This document shows, piece after piece, positions 15,041 to 22,908 of a stretch of 29,200 nucleotides of DNA. The DNA comes from a virus. The position numbers and the translations under genes are program-made. The notes under the pieces were generated by a model. The model saw only the letters and a list, made by a program, of their open reading frames with translations, did no database searches and was not told the DNA's origin. The number at the start of each line of letters is the position of its first letter. Positions within the stretch are counted from its first letter, which is position 1. Where the stretch lies: positions 1 through 29,200 of the IMG/VR virus record IMGVR_UViG_3300032156_000653; one strand, written 5' to 3'.

Positions 15041-15632
15041 ATGATTGATTTAATCCAATATGGCGTATCTCCAGATCAGTCAGATAGACAGGCTTATAAC
15101 TCAACCTCCGGTAATATTTCCCGATCATATAGTCGCCATACTTCAGATGCCGGTAGTCATCGACCATCCTGCGGCAAATATAATACGGGATCAACTGAAA
15201 TGCCCCACCCGTGTGCGTGACGTAATTAACGTTGAACCCATTAAGATTCTTCTTACCTAGTGATGCCGGAGCAAATGCCGGGTCTAGAGCCAGGTCGACA
15301 GGCGAACAGACATAACCATGACCATTCAACTGATAAAACTCCAACATCCTGTTTATTATATCCGGCGTTACTGTCTCAATATCGTTATCCAGTTTGAGGA
15401 TAAAGTCATACTCTTGTAATTTAATAACTGCCTCCCTGAAAGCATAAGCAATACCGTAGTTCTTTTCAAGTAAGATATGATTATGTACTTTCAGGAATCC
15501 TTTTGTGCCGTCAGTACTGCCATTGTCAATAAATAAATGATAGTCCACTGATGTCTTACTCTGAAAACTTTCAACTGTCCTTTTTGTTAATTCCAATCTG
15601 TTGTACGTTATTGTTACTGCAGCTACTGTCAT
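15021..15632 (-). CDS. Family 2 glycosyltransferase
   Basis: A 203-residue GT-A protein: VAAVTITYNRLELTKRTVESF at the start, YHLFIDNGSTDGTKGFL (residues 31-47) as the nucleotide-binding strand, and DFILKLDNDIETVTPDII with DND (82-84) as the DXD metal site. This is a clear GT2 signature. The C-terminal region (NGFNVNYVTHTGGAFQLIPYYICRRM) is consistent with acceptor binding. No membrane segment, so a cytoplasmic enzyme that probably modifies a soluble acceptor such as a virion protein, or a host glycan precursor. Its stop overlaps the start of the next transferase. Confidence 0.9.
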   Translation of the reverse strand: MTVAAVTITYNRLELTKRTVESFQSKTSVDYHLFIDNGSTDGTKGFLKVHNHILLEKNYGIAYAFREAVIKLQEYDFILKLDNDIETVTPDIINRMLEFYQLNGHGYVCSPVDLALDPAFAPASLGKKNLNGFNVNYVTHTGGAFQLIPYYICRRMVDDYRHLKYGDYMIGKYYRRLSYKPVYLTDLEIRHIGLNQSCENYVL

Positions 15633-15653
15633 GTTTTTATTTTGGTAAAACTA

Positions 15654-15854
15654 TTATTCCAAACTTACGTTTAACCATTCGTCTGATTGCTCTTTTACTT
15701 TTGCAATTAACTGTTCTCTGAATTCTCTGCCATCAAATGAGTTATGAACAATAAGTATTTCACCTTCTTCAACTTGAATAACTGGTTTGCAATGACAATC
15801 AGGTGTCTCTGAATGTAATTCTAAATCATTCACTGGAATTATATGGTAACTCAT
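15654..15854 (-). CDS. Small hypothetical protein between glycosyltransferases
   Basis: A 66-residue acidic protein (MSYHIIPVNDLELHSETPDCHCKPVIQVEEGEILIVHNSFDGREF...). The C-H-C trio in DCHCKP and the HN.FDGRE motif are the only distinctive marks; the first could bind a metal. The ATG overlaps the previous glycosyltransferase stop by four bases. I do not recognise the family. Confidence 0.65.
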   Translation of the reverse strand: MSYHIIPVNDLELHSETPDCHCKPVIQVEEGEILIVHNSFDGREFREQLIAKVKEQSDEWLNVSLE

Positions 15855-16468
15855 AAGTCATATCCCTTTCCTATTGTTGATCTCGGTATGTGACAGACAT
15901 AATACTCACCTCCGGGTATCTTTGCAAAGTTCTTATAATATTTCAGGTTACTAATAAAGTAATAGTCATGCGCATAACCATTGTATGTCCACCTTACAGA
16001 CAAGTTCTTATGACATATATTCGATGTGCCATGCTGACCTACTTTGTTAATATCACAAGGGTTCTGATACCATTCGTCTGTTGTCTCAGAATATCTTATG
16101 TCATCGAACCATACCCAGTCATATCCATTTAGACCCTCATTGATCGTTTTTAAGTGATTTTGACCATAGACATCATCTATATCCAGGTAAGTAATATACT
16201 CGCCTCTGGACGCTTCCAATCCCGTATTACGTGGTGTTCCTGACCACATCTTTGACTTATCAATGAGAATACATTTCAGTCGTGCATCATCAATGGTCTC
16301 AACTATATCCACTGTCTTCTGGCAACCATCAGCAATGACAATTAGTTCCCAGTTATGGAATGACTGACAACGTACAGAGTCAATGGCACGTAATATTTTA
16401 CGGTCACGTTCTTTTGCGGCCGTGCGATAATCACCAAGATATGATGCCATAATAACTGAGAATCTCAT
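15851..16468 (-). CDS. Family 2 glycosyltransferase
   Basis: A 205-residue GT2 protein: RFSVIMASYLGDY at the N-terminus, ILRAIDSVRCQSFHNWELIVIADGCQ (residues 25-50) and NTGLEASRGEYITYLDIDDVYGQNHL, with LDIDD (95-99) containing the DXD metal site. This is a textbook GT-A arrangement. The C-terminal half has several Trp/Tyr residues that could contact an acceptor. Four-base ATGA overlaps link it to the genes on both sides. Substrates are unknown. Confidence 0.9.
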   Translation of the reverse strand: MRFSVIMASYLGDYRTAAKERDRKILRAIDSVRCQSFHNWELIVIADGCQKTVDIVETIDDARLKCILIDKSKMWSGTPRNTGLEASRGEYITYLDIDDVYGQNHLKTINEGLNGYDWVWFDDIRYSETTDEWYQNPCDINKVGQHGTSNICHKNLSVRWTYNGYAHDYYFISNLKYYKNFAKIPGGEYYVCHIPRSTIGKGYDL

Positions 16469-17019
16469 CTTTTCTTCTTATATATCTTGTGATGATTGAT
16501 AGTATTCAGGTATTTACTTCTGCCCCTGCCCATTAGTCCTCCGGCGACAACATACTCAAATTGAGAGAAGTCATAACCCTTAAAACTGCCTTGTAATGGT
16601 TCACATGATGCCATCTTGCGATACTCAAGTCCTTCCATTATCTTTGCCCTGTACCACTGTGCGGGACTCTCAATAGTAACTCCCAAGATACAGTTACCAG
16701 GAAAGTTAAAATCATAATACTTGGCAGGATTCTTTGTCATAAATAAGAAATCATGAAGAGGTAAATCATAACATACCTTAATCACTTTCTCAATCCATTC
16801 TCTTGGAACCCATGACCCCATAATATCAGCATAATGATTGACAAATATTTGACATGGCTCAACATCATAAGGTTCTCTCAGTCGCTCCTCACAAAAGATC
16901 GGTTCAAAACTCCTGCCCTGCCGTTCTATCTGTTTACGTGCATAACAGTATTTGCATCCATGAAGACAACCCTCGATGGGATCCCATGCGTAATCATAAA
17001 ATGTATGTGCTTTAAGCAT
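16465..17019 (-). CDS. Radical-SAM-like phage protein (DUF5131 / Gp37-Gp68 type)
   Basis: A 184-residue protein beginning MLKAHTFYDYAWDPIEGCLHGCKYCYARKQ. Cys18, Cys22 and Cys25 form CX3CX2C, the iron-sulfur motif of radical SAM enzymes, followed by YA. Further marks, FEPIFCEERLREPY, FMTKNPAKY, GVTIESPAQWYR and YVVAGGLMGRGRSK, match phage proteins annotated as Gp37/Gp68 or DUF5131. The full proteins are usually longer, so this may be a short form. The reaction is not established for the family. It is embedded between the fibre-like gene and glycosyltransferases, so a modification of virion protein or glycan is possible but unproven. Confidence 0.8.
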   Translation of the reverse strand: MLKAHTFYDYAWDPIEGCLHGCKYCYARKQIERQGRSFEPIFCEERLREPYDVEPCQIFVNHYADIMGSWVPREWIEKVIKVCYDLPLHDFLFMTKNPAKYYDFNFPGNCILGVTIESPAQWYRAKIMEGLEYRKMASCEPLQGSFKGYDFSQFEYVVAGGLMGRGRSKYLNTINHHKIYKKKR

Positions 17020-18178
17020 TTCTTATTTGTAAATTAGCCGACACATGAACATGAGATGAGGTTGCCATTGTTGCCGATGTCACTACCGCCAAAACATAAA
17101 ACCCATTTGCAGGTAGAGCAAAGTCTGTCCCAACTAAGTTATTCTGTGAGTCTGCCGCAAGATTTGTACCTACAACAGTGGAACCTGTCACTGCTGTCCC
17201 GATTGTATATATACATACACCTGCCCCCCCCGATGTTGCAGGTCTGGTAACTGGATGCAGACCAACTGTGAATGTCCCTGTAAATGGAGCAACATCATTA
17301 CACTCAATAACACATCTCACTCTTAACTTAGTCGTTTTTCCATCTATTGTCGGATAGTCTGCCGAATCAATATATATCACATTCAAGGAATAAAGTGTTC
17401 CTACTCCGGTAACGGCTAATGGGTTGCCTTGTGGAATTCCGTATATCCCAGCTACTTTTGTTGCAATATGACTACCTGTCGAATCAAGAATAGTTCTATA
17501 AACTGAGTTAAATGCTGGATATGTTATTGTATGTGAATGTGTTGCTATTGAACCTGTTAGTTTTGCTTCAATCTCTTCCTTAGTTATATCAGCATTTGCC
17601 TGTGCCGTAATTGGTGCATGAGCAGCAGTGACATGGGTCTGTATATTTGCATTACCTGGTTCCTTGCCGTTCCATGTTGATTTTTCGACATCACTTACAA
17701 ATCTATTTGATACATCCTGAGTGATTATTGAAGGAGAATGACTTGCCGGATGAGAATAGTTATTTGCATTAGTAGCTATACCTGCCAACTTTATACTATC
17801 GGCATCAGGATATAAACCTTTCCCTGTCTCTTTTGGCTGTAAACCCGATAAGTCTTGGTTATCGGAACCGGGACTATGTATCTTACTTATCTCTGTATTG
17901 GCAACTAACGAATAATTAATTATCTTGTCAACTTTCCCTGATATATCCTGATTCTCACTCCCTGAAGCATGAATCTTTGCTATCTCAGTATTTAAAACAA
18001 GTGAATAGTTTGTTATCTTATCTACCTTGCCAGAAATGTCAACAGGAGGTATGAGAGATACAATCGTATTTATCTGTTCTAGTGTCAGATTTGCCGATGC
18101 TGGTGGTATGTGACTGACTATCTCATTGATCTGTTCCTGAGTCAGTGGTTTAGTCTCATAACTTGCGTATCTACCCAT
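17012..18178 (-). CDS. Fibre-like virion protein with repeated segments
   Basis: A 388-residue protein. Residues about 13-48 repeat LTQEQINEIVSHIPPAS / LTLEQINTIVSLIPPVD. Two copies of SGKVDKI.NYSLV.NTEI.KIH follow (about 50-105), then NANNYSHPASHSPSIITQDVSNRFVSDVEKSTWNGKE, a segment typical of phage tail fibre proteins. The C-terminal part (about 245-388) is a beta-rich Thr/Ala/Gly head. This points to a trimeric fibre or appendage. Placement directly after the portal, sharing one base with its stop (TAATG), raises the option of a head or collar fibre rather than a tail fibre. Confidence 0.8.
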   Translation of the reverse strand: MGRYASYETKPLTQEQINEIVSHIPPASANLTLEQINTIVSLIPPVDISGKVDKITNYSLVLNTEIAKIHASGSENQDISGKVDKIINYSLVANTEISKIHSPGSDNQDLSGLQPKETGKGLYPDADSIKLAGIATNANNYSHPASHSPSIITQDVSNRFVSDVEKSTWNGKEPGNANIQTHVTAAHAPITAQANADITKEEIEAKLTGSIATHSHTITYPAFNSVYRTILDSTGSHIATKVAGIYGIPQGNPLAVTGVGTLYSLNVIYIDSADYPTIDGKTTKLRVRCVIECNDVAPFTGTFTVGLHPVTRPATSGGAGVCIYTIGTAVTGSTVVGTNLAADSQNNLVGTDFALPANGFYVLAVVTSATMATSSHVHVSANLQIRNA

Positions 18179-19950
18179 TATTGAAAAGGTGTTAACGGTG
18201 GTTCTTCAGGCGTCTCATCCTTGATAACCTTCATATATTCCAATGTCTTTGCCTTGACCATTTCATTGATCTTGACAAATGCCATATCGAATAACTCAGG
18301 ATTTTCAACCTCAACATCCTGGAAGATAACTTCAAAATTTTCCCACAACGTGCGGGAATATAATGGTATATTGCCTTGGGATATGATAAATCGTATATCC
18401 GCCTCGGAATATCCCCGGAATGGATTGATCTCATTCTTAACCTTTATTTCCTTCAGTTCATCAGGACGATCCGAATAGAGTATCTCGTTAATGTCGTCCT
18501 CAATAGCAGATATTGTTGATGTTGAGGCAGCGGCATCCTTTGCCATCTTTAGTTCTGTCATCAACTCCCCAAGTCCCTTCATTTTAAAGTCATTAGGGAA
18601 CTTATGTTGTACAGTAACCCCTGCATTGTCCGTAAATGTGGCAATATCCTTTACTGTAAACTCCCAAATAGACGAGTAATGCCGTGCAAAAGGATAAAGA
18701 GTATCATTCATATTATCTGTCTCAAGTATCTTCTCCGTAGCTGTCACTGAGACCACATCACGGGTAAATAGATCAGCATTGAACATCATTGCATGAACGG
18801 ACTTTTTAAGATATTCAATATATTCCTGTTGAAAGGTCAGTAACTCAATCGGAGGAGACTTATAAACCAATAACTTCTCAAGATCAACTAACTCACTGTT
18901 CGTGGTATCTGATATTTTCTGAGGCAGTGCCAATGTGATAATATCCTGTGTGCCTCTGTGGAATGGCTGTTTGCCTGTCCCATTACAGTCAGGACATACG
19001 CCCGATCCATCAAGCAGATTACCCTGGTTACATTTGGGGTTCTGGCACGGACTGACATATGCAAACCTTTGAGGAAAAGCGACCATAGCAGTCGAGAGAT
19101 CGAGTTCTGAATCAATCTTCAGAGTCTTTTCCAGATATGCCATGACACTATGGAAGACAGAAACAAATGTCCGTCCTTTTGTCTCAGTATCTCTCACAAA
19201 TCCGAATCTTATTGCCGGAACCTTTTCATTTAATGGTTCAAAATAGATTAAAGAATAGAACTTCTTCTCAATCTCAATAACCGTTAATTCGGGATTGTTC
19301 CTTTCTTCATGTGACACTTGTGTTAACTCAATAGTGTCCATACCAAGATACATGGTATATTTGAATCCATCCTGCGGAAATCCTTTCTCAAGGTATTTGA
19401 TTGGTAACTTGACGACCAGGTATTCGAGTATCTCATTCTTATACTCAAACATAACGGCTTCTGTCGATGTAGCCACAAATGGATATGGCTGTGCGTGTTC
19501 AATGATAGGATCAAACGCATCAAACTCAGTAATCAGAAAAGCATTGGGGTCAGTATAGTTATAATCCACAAACGCATATTCCAGGTACTTCTCTAATGAC
19601 TTATCCCCCCAATATGTCTGAATATACTGCTCCAGTTCGTCCTCTTTAGTCTCTGATTCCCCTGCAAACTCGATCTTTCTGACAATAGGTTGTTTACGTG
19701 TCGCCTTCTGAAAGGGTAACTTCGTTGAGTTAAGTATAGCCGGGACAACCGACTTAGTTATCTCCATGCGTTGTTTAAACTCCTCATCCGACTCCCTGGT
19801 TATGATCTTATGAAGTAGTTTATCTATCCCATTGCCAGTCACTAACTTGAAATATTTATCTGCCAAATCAGTGACTCGTTTATAATCCTGATGCGTCTTG
19901 TTTTCCTTTACCACATCAACCAACACCATAAACCCCTGCTCTTTCTCCAT
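18178..19950 (-). CDS. Phage portal protein
   Basis: A 590-residue protein directly after terL and of typical portal size. It forms the ring at the head vertex through which DNA is packaged. Supporting features are the ordered helical/beta layout with KYFKLVTGNGIDKLLHK, TKLPFQKATRKQP and the long C-terminal helical part (KDAAASTSTISAIEDDINEI, LYSRTLWENFEVIF). An unexpected Cys-rich insert near residues 300-325 (CQNPKCNQGN...CPDCNGTGKQ) has the spacing of a DnaJ-like zinc ribbon. There is no signal peptide. The gene is preceded by 47 bases that hold the third AACTAA-type inverted repeat. Confidence 0.85.
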   Translation of the reverse strand: MEKEQGFMVLVDVVKENKTHQDYKRVTDLADKYFKLVTGNGIDKLLHKIITRESDEEFKQRMEITKSVVPAILNSTKLPFQKATRKQPIVRKIEFAGESETKEDELEQYIQTYWGDKSLEKYLEYAFVDYNYTDPNAFLITEFDAFDPIIEHAQPYPFVATSTEAVMFEYKNEILEYLVVKLPIKYLEKGFPQDGFKYTMYLGMDTIELTQVSHEERNNPELTVIEIEKKFYSLIYFEPLNEKVPAIRFGFVRDTETKGRTFVSVFHSVMAYLEKTLKIDSELDLSTAMVAFPQRFAYVSPCQNPKCNQGNLLDGSGVCPDCNGTGKQPFHRGTQDIITLALPQKISDTTNSELVDLEKLLVYKSPPIELLTFQQEYIEYLKKSVHAMMFNADLFTRDVVSVTATEKILETDNMNDTLYPFARHYSSIWEFTVKDIATFTDNAGVTVQHKFPNDFKMKGLGELMTELKMAKDAAASTSTISAIEDDINEILYSDRPDELKEIKVKNEINPFRGYSEADIRFIISQGNIPLYSRTLWENFEVIFQDVEVENPELFDMAFVKINEMVKAKTLEYMKVIKDETPEEPPLTPFQ

Positions 19951-19982
19951 CTTATTTTTGTTTTACCGAGAATTCTGTTATT

Positions 19983-19998
19983 AACTAAACATTTAGTT
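19983..19998. repeat. Inverted repeat AACTAAA/TTTAGTT after terL
   Basis: Arms 19983-19989 and 19992-19998 around a two-base centre, touching the terL stop and lying in the 47-base gap before the portal start. Its arms match the palindromes near 11635 and 22029. No clear promoter box accompanies this copy. Role unknown. Confidence 0.45.
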
Positions 19999-21470
19999 CA
20001 TCCATTATAATACTTTTTAAACAACTCCGTCAGGATATAATCCATACCATCTGACAAGTGACCATACTTCTGATATTTCTCCCCACTCTCCCTATCAGTG
20101 ACAATATGCTTATCTTTTGTGCCATCTAATGCTTGTTTCAAATACATCAGGTCACCAATAAGATACTTACACGACTCATTAATCGTTATCTGGATCGGTA
20201 ACTTGCCCTCAAAGATAAGATTAACAAAATCCCTGCGCTTGACTACCGATGGATTTTTATTCATTGTCCTGTCAGAATTATTTAACAAGTATTTCCGCAG
20301 TTTGAATTCCACAATCTCATAGTGATGCTTGAAATCCCTGTTCATAGTGCTTCGTGCCTTGCCGGAAGCATCACCATAGTAGTAAAGCCCTGACCGATGG
20401 TTGGTATAACGCATCATGAACTCTTCACAAACCTCTTCCGTGGAGTTGCGAGGGTTCGCCAGGGCTATCTCATCAACACAATCAATGTACCATACATCAT
20501 TCAGACCTCTTATCTGCCATATAGAGGCAGAATTATACGGAACGGTATTCTGATCAAAGGAAATATGAAGGGGAAGAGAAGGATCGTAAACGACATTTGA
20601 GACGTGTTTCAACCTATTGAATGAACTGTAAAATTCCCCGCCGGTAATAGCAAAGGGATTAGCAAAAATAAGAGCTTTTCCACGTTCTTCAGTGTTGTTT
20701 GCCAGAACATTATTGATATAGTTCTCACCTACATTATGAACATTATGGTAAGTTGAAGAGATAACAACCTTCTTATCACTAAACTCTTTTTCAAAAAATG
20801 TCTTATCGGAATATATCTTTGCAGAAATCTCATCAATATATTTTTCAAGTGTGAACCACGTGTTTATCCAGTCAACTTTTGCCGGGGAAGTAAGTATATA
20901 AAGTGGATTCCATTGTTCTTTCAACTGACCTGTATCTCTTATCTGCCCATTAACCAGATATAACCCTGGTTGTCGCAGACGTGAGATAATAACCTCTTTT
21001 ATATCTTCTTCTTTCGAGTCTTTTGTCTCATCCAATATTGACCAGCCAAATTCTTTACCTGAATGTGCTATTGCATTATCTAATGAACCTGTAAATATCA
21101 AAGCACCATTGCAGAATGATATTATATTTGTAAACCTGTCAAAGTTGCGTTTGCATTTAGTCCATTGAAGCGGTGGCTCCCTGCCTGAGACATATGTACC
21201 AGTCTGATTCTCCTTGCTCCATTCCGTTACTCCTGTTGATTCCCAATATTCCCTTATCCTAAATAATGTCGATGTGTTTAACTGATCGAAGGTGTTTGCC
21301 GCAATAAACCCACGTACTGAAGGATGAGCAGATACTAAATGCCTTGATAGTATTCCCCCAAGATGAGTTTTGCCGGAACCAACACCAGCCAAGAACAGAT
21401 TAATCCTTGATACACTCCTCAAAATACTCATCTGAGGCTGTGAGATTATCTGTTCAATCACTTCCGGCAT
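19998..21470 (-). CDS. terL: Terminase large subunit
   Basis: A 490-residue packaging motor. Walker A AGVGSGKTH lies at residues 28-36, and the Walker B acidic pair is WSILDE (142-147). The C-terminal nuclease half shows RNase H-fold acidic positions: HISFDQNT near 310, YYYGDASGKARSTMNRD near 366 and GHLSDGMDY near 474. The length is right for a full protein. TerL cleaves concatemeric DNA and drives it through the portal with ATP. The start overlaps the small subunit stop by 17 bases. The window gives no strong hint to the packaging type. Confidence 0.93.
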   Translation of the reverse strand: MPEVIEQIISQPQMSILRSVSRINLFLAGVGSGKTHLGGILSRHLVSAHPSVRGFIAANTFDQLNTSTLFRIREYWESTGVTEWSKENQTGTYVSGREPPLQWTKCKRNFDRFTNIISFCNGALIFTGSLDNAIAHSGKEFGWSILDETKDSKEEDIKEVIISRLRQPGLYLVNGQIRDTGQLKEQWNPLYILTSPAKVDWINTWFTLEKYIDEISAKIYSDKTFFEKEFSDKKVVISSTYHNVHNVGENYINNVLANNTEERGKALIFANPFAITGGEFYSSFNRLKHVSNVVYDPSLPLHISFDQNTVPYNSASIWQIRGLNDVWYIDCVDEIALANPRNSTEEVCEEFMMRYTNHRSGLYYYGDASGKARSTMNRDFKHHYEIVEFKLRKYLLNNSDRTMNKNPSVVKRRDFVNLIFEGKLPIQITINESCKYLIGDLMYLKQALDGTKDKHIVTDRESGEKYQKYGHLSDGMDYILTELFKKYYNG

Positions 21471-21756
21471 TCTTTGTCCTTATTTGGATAGTTGGTAGTT
21501 GTGCAAGTATCTTTTCGTCACCGCTTGTCACATCCGTCTTCTTCGGCAAAACATAAGTGAATAACTTCGCACAAGCATCAAGATAACGGGATTGGTCTTT
21601 TTCATACAAAGTATTCAAAGCATCATTCATATTCTCAAGCTGACCAAACATAATCAACTCAAGAAACTCTTTGGCTTCTTTGGTAGTCCTGTTAACTGCC
21701 CCTTTTGGCTTAACCCCTTTGTGTCCTTTTACAAACGATCCCGACGTTTTAGGCAT
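21454..21756 (-). CDS. terS: Probable terminase small subunit
   Basis: A 100-residue protein immediately before terL. The N-terminus is basic and glycine-rich (MPKTSGSFVKGHKGVKPKGAVNRTTKEAKEFLELI), followed by helices (ENMNDALNTLYEKDQSRYLDACAKLFTYVLPKK) and an acidic tail. This fits short small-terminase proteins that bind the packaging site, although it is not a clear family match by eye. The coupling to terL supports the call. Confidence 0.7.
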   Translation of the reverse strand: MPKTSGSFVKGHKGVKPKGAVNRTTKEAKEFLELIMFGQLENMNDALNTLYEKDQSRYLDACAKLFTYVLPKKTDVTSGDEKILAQLPTIQIRTKNAGSD

Positions 21757-21818
21757 AATCGTACATACTTTATGTCAAAATTATCTCTTCGGTGGTTTTC
21801 GTGGTCTGCACTTACACA

Positions 21819-21947
21819 TCACTTATGTCTTTTAAAATATTCAATCTCTCGTAACCTCTTGACCGCCTTCCTCTTACTTGTCGGCTTCGATAGCTTCTTA
21901 CCCTTCTTGCTGACAACAACAAACTTACCCTTTACCTTGCGTATCAT
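21819..21947 (-). CDS. Tiny basic protein, 42 residues
   Basis: The frame starts MIRKVKGKFVVVSKKGKKLS and ends FKRHK; it is basic with a beta-like first half and a helical end (SKRKAVKRLREIEYF). Short phage proteins of this pattern are common in packaging regions. Its ATG overlaps the stop of the preceding 27-codon ORF by four bases (ATGA), supporting both. Possible nucleic-acid-binding role; inferred from charge only. Confidence 0.65.
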   Translation of the reverse strand: MIRKVKGKFVVVSKKGKKLSKPTSKRKAVKRLREIEYFKRHK

Positions 21948-22027
21948 TTCAGATCATCTTTTGTGAAAATTAATACTATTATCAGAATCAATACCAGACT
22001 CCCAAGTATTATATAGACTATATTCAT
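21944..22027 (-). CDS. Tiny single-pass membrane peptide, 27 residues
   Basis: The frame MNIVYIILGSLVLILIIVLI continues FTKDDLK: one uninterrupted hydrophobic helix with a short charged tail. It sits directly after a putative promoter and is coupled by ATGA to the next ORF. The clean membrane-anchor composition suggests a real gene, possibly with a role in the host membrane, but no family can be named. Confidence 0.55.
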   Translation of the reverse strand: MNIVYIILGSLVLILIIVLIFTKDDLK

Positions 22028-22028
22028 C

Positions 22029-22044
22029 AACTAATAGATTAGTT
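22029..22044. repeat. Inverted repeat AACTAAT/ATTAGTT at packaging operon start
   Basis: Arms 22029-22035 and 22038-22044 around a two-base centre, between the -7 box at 22056-22063 and the ATG at 22027. The element TAATAGATTA also occurs twice here (22032-22041 and 22045-22054). It may be an operator or leader hairpin and matches the copies near 11635 and 19983. Confidence 0.5.
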
Positions 22045-22055
22045 AATAGATTATG

Positions 22056-22063
22056 CAAAATTA
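22056..22063 (-). promoter_or_regulatory. Candidate promoter for the packaging/head operon
   Basis: The minus strand reads TAATTTTG, matching TAnnTTTG, with a TTG 18 bases upstream at the -33 position. It lies in the only intergenic gap of that size between the sugar operon and the terminase genes. Best-formed promoter candidate in the window; no experimental support. Confidence 0.5.
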
Positions 22064-22100
22064 AACAATATATTCCAATTACAACTATTTATTTTAATTA

Positions 22101-22310
22101 TTATTTTATGGTATCACCAATGTCAAAGTATTTGATGTTATCATAAAACATAAACACTTTGCCAGTTGAATCTATAAACCTGTATTCTGCCATATCTTTC
22201 TCTGTGTAGATGTATATCTTCTCTGTGATGATAAATGGTCTTCTGGCTGATTTATTAACAGCACAACCAAATAAAAATAACATTGCGAATATCAGTATTA
22301 TTGTTTTCAT
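22101..22310 (-). CDS. Small lipoprotein
   Basis: A 69-residue protein with a lipoprotein signal: Met-Lys-Thr, hydrophobic IILIFAMLFLFG and a lipobox ending LFGC (Cys16). The mature part (AVNKSARRPFIITEKIYIYTEKDMAEYRFID...) is a short beta-like domain. It follows the last glycosyltransferase after one base. A phage lipoprotein may act in superinfection exclusion or lysis; nothing in the sequence decides between these. Confidence 0.75.
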   Translation of the reverse strand: MKTIILIFAMLFLFGCAVNKSARRPFIITEKIYIYTEKDMAEYRFIDSTGKVFMFYDNIKYFDIGDTIK

Positions 22311-22311
22311 T

Positions 22312-22908
22312 TCAATTATGGATGAATAAACACTTATTTATTTTTATGGCTTTTAACCTTCTTTGCAGACAATTACGCAGACATTCCTCTGCATAAGTGC
22401 CATCAGCGGAGAAATGATCATGGTTGAATCCCGTCTTTTTTGCTATGTCAGCCTTGACAATAAACGCTCCCATATCAATAGCATTCTCCCGCAACTCGGA
22501 ATAATTAATATCATAATTAGCATGGGAATGAATAGTATTACAGTATATTATCCCTGCCCTGCCGTTAATCTCTTTCATCATAAACTCAATGAACCGGGGG
22601 ACATAATAGTTGTCATCATTGGTCATGAGTATGAAGTCATCTGTCCGGCACTCAATCACCTGGAGCATCATCTTGCGATTTGGATGACCATACTTCTGGT
22701 ATCTCTCCACTGACTGATAAAAATGCACCCTGTCGTCTTTCCGTTTTCCACTGATAAATGGCTCAATAATATCAAGAATATCCTCCGGTGCTTTACCATC
22801 ATAGACAATATGAAGGATCCAGCGACCATCAGTCTGAAGAATAAAACAATTTATCAGGCTTTGCAGTTGTACCGAACGTTCATATGCCACTGCGATTATA
22901 TGTATCAT
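22312..22908 (-). CDS. Family 2-like glycosyltransferase
   Basis: A 198-residue protein: IHIIAVAYERSVQLQSLINCFILQTDGRWILHIVYDGKAPED at the N-terminus, HPNRKMMLQVIECRTDDFILMTNDDNYYVPRFIEFM with NDD (residues 97-99) as the metal site, and FSADGTYAEECLRNCLQ towards the C-terminus, matching the GT2 catalytic-side region. It is coupled by ATGA to the preceding transferase. Substrates are unknown, though the operon context favours an activated heptose as donor. Confidence 0.85.
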   Translation of the reverse strand: MIHIIAVAYERSVQLQSLINCFILQTDGRWILHIVYDGKAPEDILDIIEPFISGKRKDDRVHFYQSVERYQKYGHPNRKMMLQVIECRTDDFILMTNDDNYYVPRFIEFMMKEINGRAGIIYCNTIHSHANYDINYSELRENAIDMGAFIVKADIAKKTGFNHDHFSADGTYAEECLRNCLQRRLKAIKINKCLFIHN

